NCBI GenBank assembly: GCA_947472115.1
Contig: CANIZU010000134.1
Span: forward strand, 1-5,524
DNA length: 5,524 nucleotides
Direction of reading: 5' to 3'
Origin: Flavobacteriales bacterium
GTDB lineage: Bacteria > Bacteroidota > Bacteroidia > NS11-12g > UBA955
The position numbers and the translations under genes were made by a program. Within the stretch, counting starts at the first letter, position 1, and every line of letters begins with the position of its first letter. The notes below the pieces were generated by a model. The model searched no databases. It saw nothing but the letters and a program-made list of their open reading frames with translations, and was not told the DNA's origin. Positions 1 through 5,524 of the stretch are shown in pieces.

Positions 1-2945
1 GCATTTTCCGTGGGGTAATTATTGGTTCTAAATTCTATCTTAAAATTGGCTGGCAAAACATCGGGCATCGCAACTGGGGTCTCGGTTGTGCTGTTCAAAG
101 GATACGCATCGGGCTGACCGTTGACTTCAGAAATTTCACAATGAAAAATATTGTTCGATGGCAACATCCCATTATCCCACAAACTCCAATTAGGCAGCGT
201 GATGCTCACCGTATCAAGCGATGCCAAATTACCCGCCCAATGCCAAACTTGCTTCACCGAAGCGTTATTCGCCCAATAAGTAAATTGCAAGGTCTTAACT
301 TCTGTTTTACCCATATTCTGGACCAAAATCACCGGCTGTGAACAAATGGGATTGGTTTTGGAATATTCGTAGTCCTTGGTTGGCTTTACCACTTGAATGA
401 TTTTTGCATCGTTAGTAAAACTCAAATCACCATAGCTAATTAACTGATGCGCAACGATATACCTGTAATCGCCTGATTTCGTAGGCTGCGAAATTTCATA
501 ATCGATGGTTTCCGTTTTTCCAGGGGTCACCCACTTTGTGATTTCATGTTCGATCAATTTGGAACGCAAACCCGGACACCAGCCCTGTCGCGGAATCAAC
601 CAAGTACCGCCTTGCGCAATCATCGGATTTACAGAACAATCAACAACAGAACTCCAACTCATCGCATTGCCCGCCACGTTCAAAGTATGGGTAATTACAC
701 CTCCATTTTGCTCAAACTCGCCATCAGAACCGTGCCCCGTGATGGTAGAGCGCAACTTGAACGATTTAGCATTGGACAGCAAAGGGACATTCATTGGAGC
801 GAAAACGGAATTATTCAAAATACTGTTGATGCCAGGGCCTCCCATACGCGCACCACCCTGCCAAAGCTGATTGAACTCCAAAACAGGTCGAGCCGGGGTC
901 CCCAAAATGAACAAAAACTCCATCTCCATTTGTTCCTGATTCTGTCCGCCCATAGCCACAACAAGTCGCTTATTTTCCTTAAGCAGCGGCGCATAATCCG
1001 TCATATCGAGGTACCAACTTTTACCCGCCATCCCCAAATCCAAATTGATTCCATAAGGCGTAACAAACGACACCAACTCATTAAACCAAGGGAATCGTAG
1101 GGAGTAATTCAATTTAGCAATATCAATAGAACCTTGTGACTTATTGACGATTGAGTCCTTCAATTTCCCGTTATCGCCATTGTAAACCCAAGATTTACGG
1201 GCTTCAAACAAAGAAAAACTCGAATCGATTTTCAACAAATCATGCGTCACAATTTGAGATTTTGAATTATCAACAACCATAAAACGGTCGATGCCATTGG
1301 GGTTCCTCACAACCGAATCTCGTTGCAAAATGTTGCTTACCGTTTTGTTGTAAGTCCCCGACAGCAATGTAATGTTGGGTTTTTCCGTGTAGGATTGAAA
1401 CATCCGATTCAATTTATCACCGCGATCATAGGCCCATTGGGTATTGACCCCGCTTGATACCTTCCCCAGCGCATCATCGGAAAACGATTTGCCCTTTCCC
1501 TCATTCATGGGGTAATAGGCCACCAAACTCGCATATTGGGGATGGTTATTATCAATGGAACGGTTCATCCAGTCTTTCACTTCCGCGGCCGACAGTGATT
1601 TGTTCCAAATGCTCAATTCGTTGATTTTCCCTTTGTAATTGTTTTGCAAATTCTGATCTTTCCCTAAAATCATATTCATGATTGAAAGGGCTTTGGTTTT
1701 GGCAGTGCCAGATAGCCAGATGGTTCCATTGACGTAAACCGACATGTTACCGGTGGTTGCATTCTTGGTAAATACCCAATGATTCCACTTTCCTTTGTAT
1801 TCAGTGGGCGTCGCCGCTTTATTGATTCGATCAAACCCGCCCGCTGCAAATCCACAATCAAAATAAATGTTAGCATCGGACCATGGGAAGTGGATGTTCA
1901 GCTGACGTTGATTTGGATCAGCCGCCCAACCGTAAATCACCGACGTATTGGCTGGCAATGCCGTAGTATCACCCATAGCCCAAAAAGCGATGGAAATTTC
2001 ATTTTTGATCGACGATAGTTGTGATGCTTCAATTACGATGTGACCGTTGGAAGAAAAATCAACCGCGTAATTGTTATTGGCCGCCAGTAAGCAAGCAGTA
2101 GTATCGGCATATCCTTCCAAAACAACAGGATTAGTACCCACCGAGTTGGTGAATGAAAATTCGATCAGCACATTGCTCTTTCCATCCCAAGTGAATGGCG
2201 TATGAAACACGATTTTATTGTTGCCCACCACAAAATTGTATGAATTGTTATAGGTCTCCGTAAAACCTGTCAGTAAAGGAGTATTGGCATCCAACTTCGC
2301 TAAAACAGTATGCTGTATTTGTATTTTGAAGAAATTCGCAGTGCCACCACCGAGTGCTTTGAGGATAAAACCTTGTATATCACCAGCAGAAAAACCCGCA
2401 GCGACCAATTCTTCGGCTCGGTACAAAACCTGTGTTTTAACCGACTGTTTGGCGGTATTTAGCGCTTTATAGATACCCAAATTCCCTTTTCCTACTGGAT
2501 ATTTTGTTTCGTTTGAAACAGAATTGACTGTCACCGATTTTAGTCCATAATCGTAGTAATCGCAAATTGGTTTATTGGTATAATTGAAAGTGGTCCCCGC
2601 AAAGTTTGATATAACATATTTGGGCGCAGTTTGGGCCAATGTTTCAATTTTGCTCGAATCCACCAAAAATGTATTGCAGGAATAGTCCCATTCGCCGCAT
2701 CCTTTGTTACGATTAGACCCATCAGAAATCAAACCATTTTTACAACGCATATTGTATCGTAAAATGATTTTTTCAAATGTGAGATTCCCCTTGGGAAAAT
2801 AGGCCATCGTATCTCGGGTATTGGAAGCATAATGAAACGTCTTCACCCGAATGGTATCGCCCGGTTGCTGGGCAAAGATCCGAGAAGGGATTAATGATAA
2901 AACAAATAGTATTGCAACTGAGATTTGGGAAAGTTTAAAAGTCAT
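1..2945 (-). CDS. Secreted PNGase F-like protein with inserted surface module and LamG domain (3' end beyond window)
   Basis: An uninterrupted reading frame of 981 complete codons runs off the window edge, so the C-terminus and any type IX sorting domain are not visible. Residues 1-25 form a signal peptide (hydrophobic core AILFVLSLI, likely cleavage after IFA), so the product is exported. Residues 28-97 match the start of the PNGase F N-domain, including C68, C83 and the motif CGEWDYSCN (83-91); D87 aligns with catalytic Asp60. Residues about 98-610 are an insertion. The PNGase fold resumes near FVTPY (627-631) and MTDY, reaches GTP (682-684), and continues into the C-domain (about 690-850) with TGHG (736-739), C770 and QGGTWLIPRQGWCPG (778-792). 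Residues about 860-965 look like a CARDB/Ig-type module with NPIC (865-868). PNGase F removes N-glycans from asparagine. Here the Glu118 counterpart is missing and the Glu206 region is altered, so the protein may be a glycan-binding or diverged relative. The start is supported by the signal peptide and a promoter just upstream. Family assignment is confident; activity is not. Confidence 0.85.
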   Translation of the reverse strand, partial: MTFKLSQISVAILFVLSLIPSRIFAQQPGDTIRVKTFHYASNTRDTMAYFPKGNLTFEKIILRYNMRCKNGLISDGSNRNKGCGEWDYSCNTFLVDSSKIETLAQTAPKYVISNFAGTTFNYTNKPICDYYDYGLKSVTVNSVSNETKYPVGKGNLGIYKALNTAKQSVKTQVLYRAEELVAAGFSAGDIQGFILKALGGGTANFFKIQIQHTVLAKLDANTPLLTGFTETYNNSYNFVVGNNKIVFHTPFTWDGKSNVLIEFSFTNSVGTNPVVLEGYADTTACLLAANNNYAVDFSSNGHIVIEASQLSSIKNEISIAFWAMGDTTALPANTSVIYGWAADPNQRQLNIHFPWSDANIYFDCGFAAGGFDRINKAATPTEYKGKWNHWVFTKNATTGNMSVYVNGTIWLSGTAKTKALSIMNMILGKDQNLQNNYKGKINELSIWNKSLSAAEVKDWMNRSIDNNHPQYASLVAYYPMNEGKGKSFSDDALGKVSSGVNTQWAYDRGDKLNRMFQSYTEKPNITLLSGTYNKTVSNILQRDSVVRNPNGIDRFMVVDNSKSQIVTHDLLKIDSSFSLFEARKSWVYNGDNGKLKDSIVNKSQGSIDIAKLNYSLRFPWFNELVSFVTPYGINLDLGMAGKSWYLDMTDYAPLLKENKRLVVAMGGQNQEQMEMEFLFILGTPARPVLEFNQLWQGGARMGGPGINSILNNSVFAPMNVPLLSNAKSFKLRSTITGHGSDGEFEQNGGVITHTLNVAGNAMSWSSVVDCSVNPMIAQGGTWLIPRQGWCPGLRSKLIEHEITKWVTPGKTETIDYEISQPTKSGDYRYIVAHQLISYGDLSFTNDAKIIQVVKPTKDYEYSKTNPICSQPVILVQNMGKTEVKTLQFTYWANNASVKQVWHWAGNLASLDTVSITLPNWSLWDNGMLPSNNIFHCEISEVNGQPDAYPLNSTTETPVAMPDVLPANFKIEFRTNNYPTEN
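1550..2081 (-). other. LamG / concanavalin-like domain inside the PNGase-like protein
   Basis: Residues about 289-465 have the hallmarks of a LamG-like jelly roll: an opening strand NYAVDFSSNGHIVI (D296), EISIAFWAM, the core KWNHWVFTKN (W387, W390) followed by MSVYVNGTIW, then KGKINELSIWNKSLSAAEVKDWM (M460). The linked LVAYYPMNEGKG motif (around residues 474-485) is the usual tail found after such domains. These domains typically bind carbohydrate or protein ligands. Here it sits inside the sequence of the enzyme-like fold, so it may help target glycoprotein substrates; that is inference. Confidence 0.85.
2093..2468 (-). other. Surface beta-sandwich module inside the PNGase-like protein
   Basis: Residues about 160-285 show a pattern I recognise from many Bacteroidota surface and secreted proteins: an L-Y-x-A-E-E-L-x-A-A-G-x-S-A-G-x-I segment (Y175 is in it), then F-K-I-Q-I-Q-H-T, then F-H-T-P-F-x-W-D-G-x-S-N-V-L-I-E-F-S-F-T-N-S (N267 near its end). 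The module is usually taken as adhesive or structural and has no known catalytic residues. Boundaries are estimated by eye. Confidence 0.6.
2871..2945 (-). other. Signal peptide coding segment
   Basis: Residues 1-25 have a short polar N-terminus with one lysine, a hydrophobic stretch (VAILFVLSLI), then a polar end closing with I-F-A before QQPGD. The A-x-A-like end fits signal peptidase I. There is no lipobox cysteine, so a soluble exported protein is more likely than a lipoprotein. Confidence 0.85.
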
Positions 2946-3110
2946 TTTGATTAATAAATATTGTATATCATTCAAAAGTACTGCGTTAACGAAGTGTTTC
3001 CAAATGTGGAACCGACCCCCTATTTATTCGCGTTTTCCATTTGGGCAATAATCACCAAATAATCCCAATACACAAAATCACTAATTGTGTGGCCACTTAC
3101 GACAAACCAA
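2946..3110. other. Intergenic region between two minus-strand genes
   Basis: This 165-base gap holds the promoter at 2973-3004 and three short symmetric sequences: ATTTGG/CCAAAT (3039-3060, 10-base loop), ACACAA/TTGTGT (3070-3090, 9-base loop) and the palindrome GTGGCCAC (3089-3096). None is followed by a clear T-run on the minus strand, so I cannot call an intrinsic terminator for the upstream gene. No small reading frame of note was seen. Confidence 0.5.
2973..3004 (-). promoter_or_regulatory. Bacteroidota-type promoter (TTTG / TAnnTTTG) for the PNGase-like gene
   Basis: Read on the minus strand, TTTG (complement of 3001-3004) is followed after exactly 20 bases by TACTTTTG (complement of 2973-2980), a full match to the TAnnTTTG -7 element of the primary sigma factor of Bacteroidota. 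Transcription would begin near 2966-2968, leaving an AT-rich leader of about 20 bases before the ATG at 2945. No Shine-Dalgarno sequence is present. A small inverted repeat, TTCC-6-GGAA (2998-3011), overlaps the -33 element. Confidence 0.75.
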
Positions 3111-3602
3111 CTAGTCGTCGTCAACCTCAGTTTCCTCTAGTGTTGAATCGGGAAGATTGATGGTAGAGTTGATTTCAGTATGTCGAATTTGACCACCTAA
3201 ATAACCCGTCCTCGCAACAAGACCGAAGCTAATGAGTGACACAAACAGGACAACGACTGCAAAAGCGGAAGCTGCTAACGATTTTCTCGAGGTCAAGACC
3301 ACCCCAATAAGTGACGCAACGCCTAAAATAACGAGAGCAATCAGTGCGTATAGTGCAAATTCTTCATGTTGCTTAATGGATACTTCTGCAACGCCTTGAA
3401 TTTTTTCAACCGTCTCTTCAGCCCCTTCCCCAGTTAAATATGCGATCGCAGCACCGATTGCAGAAATCACAAAAAGATGGTAGGCCGCGATTTTTGTTTG
3501 GTCGCTTTTTGTCCAAATTCCATGAGCGATAACAATTCCTCCCAAAATGGACCCAAAAATGGGCAAATGGGTAATGAGCAGGTGAATATGTGTTTGGTTC
3601 AT
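3111..3602 (-). CDS. Four-helix membrane protein, DUF2231-like, function unknown
   Basis: The 163-residue product has four clear hydrophobic segments at about 8-26, 39-57, 83-104 and 110-130, so it is an inner-membrane protein. Conserved-looking features are the N-terminal THIHLLITHLPIFG (H5, H7, H12), TGEGAEETVE (57-66) after helix 2, KQHEE (H79) before helix 3, and ARTGYLGGQIRHTEI (130-144, H141) after helix 4. The tail is strongly acidic (LEETEVDDD). The pattern of histidines beside helix ends and the THxPI start recall DUF2231-type proteins and related small membrane proteins of Bacteroidota. Metal or heme binding is conceivable but not shown. The start ATG at 3602 has an A-rich leader (AATCAAAATGA) nearly identical to that of the next gene downstream, and the first histidine motif begins at residue 4. 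It is divergent from the P-type ATPase, 201 bases away. The reading frame is secure; the family name is tentative. Confidence 0.9.
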   Translation of the reverse strand: MNQTHIHLLITHLPIFGSILGGIVIAHGIWTKSDQTKIAAYHLFVISAIGAAIAYLTGEGAEETVEKIQGVAEVSIKQHEEFALYALIALVILGVASLIGVVLTSRKSLAASAFAVVVLFVSLISFGLVARTGYLGGQIRHTEINSTINLPDSTLEETEVDDD

Positions 3603-3619
3603 TTTGATTTTATTTCATC

Positions 3620-3650
3620 CAAAGGTTGCGTCGATTTAATGAGACTAAAA
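3620..3650 (-). promoter_or_regulatory. Possible weak promoter for the membrane protein gene
   Basis: On the minus strand, AACCTTTG (complement of 3620-3627) differs from TAnnTTTG at the first base only, and a T-rich TTTTA (complement of 3646-3650) lies 18 bases upstream as an imperfect -33 element. Transcription would start roughly 10 bases before the ATG at 3602. Two imperfect elements make this a suggestion only. Confidence 0.3.
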
Positions 3651-3672
3651 TGACATAAATCATACTACGACA

Positions 3673-3700
3673 TTTGTTTGGAACAATCAGACAAACCAAA
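3673..3700. repeat. Imperfect inverted repeat in the divergent intergenic region
   Basis: TTTGTTTG (3673-3680) and CAAACCAAA (3692-3700) are inverted copies that differ by one extra base, separated by 11 bases. The repeat lies between the two divergent genes, about 70 bases from the membrane-protein start and 100 from the ATPase start, a reasonable place for a regulator-binding site. There is no T-run beside it, so it does not look like a terminator. An operator role is inference. Confidence 0.4.
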
Positions 3701-3803
3701 CCCACACCGTCGGACGAAAATTGACTCCTCCGCAGAGGCAAAGTAATTACCCATCTAAATTAAACATAAATACGTATTGAAACTACCTACCTTGTGCGAC
3801 ACA

Positions 3804-5524
3804 ATGTTGAACCAAATCCCCAAGTCCAGTGGACTCAGTAGTGAGCTTGCAAAAAAGCTACTATTACAACATGGTCCCAATGAAATTTCAAAAGACAAAC
3901 CCAAAGGAGTGGGTGCAATTGTCTTAGAAGTCATCAAAGAGCCGATGTTCATTTTGCTTTTTTGCTGTGGCTCGATTTACATTTTTTTGGGCGACTATCG
4001 TGAGGGCATCATGTTATTATGTTGGGTGTTGGTGATTATTTTCATAACTTTTTACCAAAACAAAAAGACAGAAGAATCCTTATCGGCACTTAGACAATTA
4101 TCGTCGCCAAGGGCATTGGTAATGAGAGACGGGATTGAAGTTAGAATCCCCGGTAGCGAGGTTGTCCCTGGGGATATTCTATTGATTAACGAAGGCGATA
4201 GAGTAACGGCGGACGCCAAAATCTTGAGCACAAATCAACTCTCTATCGACGAATCGATGCTCACGGGGGAATCCTTGCCCGTACTAAAATCCGAGAATGA
4301 AACCTCAATTGAGAATGCCAACACAATTTTCAGTGGCACGTTGGTGGCACAAGGCAGCGGCCGAGCTCAAATATTAGCAACTGGCAGCAAAACAAAATTG
4401 GGACAGATTGGTGCATCGCTTTTATCCATCGAACAGCAACCCACACGACTTCAAATCGAAATGAAGCAATTCATCAAAAAACTATTTATTGGTGGGGGAA
4501 TAATTAGTTTGTGCGTAATCACAATATTCTATTTTACTAGGGGCAATTTTACCGATGCGATATTAAATGGTTTGGCGGCGGCGATGGCAATTCTACCCGA
4601 AGAATTCCCTGTAATTCTCACCATTTTCATGGCCTTGGGTGCATGGCGATTGTCGAAGTCCAACGTACTAACAAGAAAGCCTTCAGCCATTGAGACACTG
4701 GGATCAGCAACCATTCTTTGCAGTGACAAAACGGGTACAATCACACAGAACAAGATGGAATTAAAGAATTTGCAAACGGGAACCAATACGATCCACGCAG
4801 ATTCATTCAATCAAAACAAATCAGAAATATTACCCCTCCTAAATACCTTTTATTATTCAAGTTCAACCGATAGTCTTGACCCAATGGACAGGGCAATTCA
4901 GCAGCAATTTGACATTTTTCATCCTACACATAAAAACGAGGATGTTCAATTATGCAAAGAATATCCGCTGAGCAAAACGCTCTTTGCAATCACTCGGGTA
5001 ATTCAACACCCAACAGAGACTTATCCAACGGCCTATTGTAAGGGTGCTCCTGAAAGTATACTTGCAATGTGCCAGCTAAGTTCGAGCGACTACCAAGAAC
5101 ACATCAAACAGGTAGAAATTCTCGCAGCCCAAGGCTATCGCGTTCTTGCCGGAGCAACTTGCTCATTATTAAACAACGATATGCCAAAAAATCAGGTCGA
5201 TTTTCAATGGCAATATGCGGGATTGGTTGGATTTGACGACCCAATTAGAAAAGAAGTACCTCAAGCCATAGAAGAATGCTATGCCGCGGGAATTCGCGTA
5301 ATTATGATTACCGGCGACTTCCCTATCACGGCATTAAGTATTGCGAACCAAATCGGCCTCACCCATGGGAATCAAATTATTACCGGAACCGAACTACAAA
5401 ATATGTCGCCCAGTGATTTGGCCACTAAAATTCGAGATACACACATTTTTGCAAGAATCGTTCCCGAGCAAAAACTACAAATTATCCAAGCCTTAAAAGC
5501 CAATGGTGAAATTGTTGCAATGAC
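3804..5524 (+). CDS. P-type cation-transporting ATPase, PEEFP subgroup (3' end beyond window)
   Basis: The frame gives 573 complete codons and runs off the window; full-length relatives are about 800-900 residues. There is no N-terminal metal-binding domain; it begins with the cation-ATPase N-terminal motif GLSSELAKKLLLQHGPNEI. TM1 and TM2 lie at about 47-63 and 68-84. The actuator domain has VPGDILLINEGDRVTAD and TGES (154-157). TM3 is about 227-245 and TM4 contains PEEFP (265-269). The phosphorylation motif SDKTGT has its aspartate at D308. The nucleotide-binding domain shows LDPMDRAI, YPLSKT and KGAPE (413-417), followed by MITGD (T503-D505). The sequence stops at VAM, just before the expected TGDGxND hinge. 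The enzyme couples ATP hydrolysis to cation transport across the inner membrane. P1B heavy-metal pumps have CPC-type motifs here, so they are excluded. PEGLP of calcium pumps is replaced by PEEFP, so the ion is not predictable. The ATG at 3804 fits the family's N-terminus; no clear promoter was seen. Confidence 0.95.
   Translation, partial: MLNQIPKSSGLSSELAKKLLLQHGPNEISKDKPKGVGAIVLEVIKEPMFILLFCCGSIYIFLGDYREGIMLLCWVLVIIFITFYQNKKTEESLSALRQLSSPRALVMRDGIEVRIPGSEVVPGDILLINEGDRVTADAKILSTNQLSIDESMLTGESLPVLKSENETSIENANTIFSGTLVAQGSGRAQILATGSKTKLGQIGASLLSIEQQPTRLQIEMKQFIKKLFIGGGIISLCVITIFYFTRGNFTDAILNGLAAAMAILPEEFPVILTIFMALGAWRLSKSNVLTRKPSAIETLGSATILCSDKTGTITQNKMELKNLQTGTNTIHADSFNQNKSEILPLLNTFYYSSSTDSLDPMDRAIQQQFDIFHPTHKNEDVQLCKEYPLSKTLFAITRVIQHPTETYPTAYCKGAPESILAMCQLSSSDYQEHIKQVEILAAQGYRVLAGATCSLLNNDMPKNQVDFQWQYAGLVGFDDPIRKEVPQAIEECYAAGIRVIMITGDFPITALSIANQIGLTHGNQIITGTELQNMSPSDLATKIRDTHIFARIVPEQKLQIIQALKANGEIVAM

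Noticed and set aside
505..1100. Two overlapping plus-strand reading frames (505-870 and 546-1100)
   Set aside because: They lie antisense to the PNGase-like gene, whose opposite frame is continuous and shows recognisable domains. Their translations have no family resemblance and look like low-complexity shadow sequence.
1676..3051. Short frames on both strands at 1676-1876, 1779-2018, 2284-2472, 2540-2722 and 2851-3051
   Set aside because: All but the last lie entirely inside the PNGase-like gene in other frames; the last overlaps its start and promoter. None shows a motif, signal or leader that supports expression.
3039..3096. Hairpins downstream of the small membrane protein gene as intrinsic terminators
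   Set aside because: The stems are only 6-8 bases, AT-rich in two cases, and none is followed by a T-run in the direction of transcription.
3721..3749. TTGACT with a 17-base spacer and TAATTA as a promoter for the ATPase
   Set aside because: This resembles a proteobacterial -35 box, but the -10 match is poor and Bacteroidota use TTTG / TAnnTTTG. No good match to that consensus was found upstream of 3804.
3755..4810. Minus-strand frames at 3755-3952 and 4529-4810
   Set aside because: They are antisense to the P-type ATPase, which has conserved motifs throughout that stretch.
3804..5524. P1B heavy-metal pump or KdpB as the identity of the ATPase
   Set aside because: There is no N-terminal metal-binding domain and no CPC-type motif in TM4. 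The N-terminal GLSxxxA...GPNEI motif and the layout of TM1 to TM4 fit the P2-like group.

Overview
The window (about 40% G+C by eye) looks like a chromosomal piece from a member of the Bacteroidota. The clues are a TTTG / TAnnTTTG promoter in front of the first gene, A-rich leaders without Shine-Dalgarno sequences, and a secreted mosaic protein made of adhesin-like modules typical of that phylum. No RNA gene, mobile element, CRISPR array or long repeat was seen. Three genes fill nearly all of it, and two of them run off the ends.

Region 1 (1-2945, minus strand) is the N-terminal 981 codons of a large exported protein. It has a signal peptide and both halves of a peptide-N-glycosidase F (PNGase F)-like fold. 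The first half, with the C-x-E-W-D motif, is separated from the second half by about 500 residues holding a Bacteroidota surface beta-sandwich module and a LamG/concanavalin-like domain. A CARDB/Ig-like region follows, and the C-terminus is outside the window. The counterpart of PNGase F Asp60 is kept, Glu118 appears to be lost, and the Glu206 region is altered, so glycosidase activity is uncertain.

Region 2 (2946-3110) is a short intergenic region carrying the promoter of region 1. Region 3 (3111-3602, minus strand) encodes a 163-residue, four-helix membrane protein resembling DUF2231-type proteins; its function is unknown.

Region 4 (3603-3803) is a divergent intergenic region with an imperfect inverted repeat. 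Region 5 (3804-5524, plus strand) is the first 573 codons of a P-type cation-transporting ATPase of the P2-like group that has PEEFP in place of PEGLP in TM4. It is cut just before the hinge motif GDGxND is expected. The small membrane protein and the ATPase are divergently arranged and may share regulation, but nothing in the sequence proves a functional link. The secreted protein looks unrelated to the ATPase.
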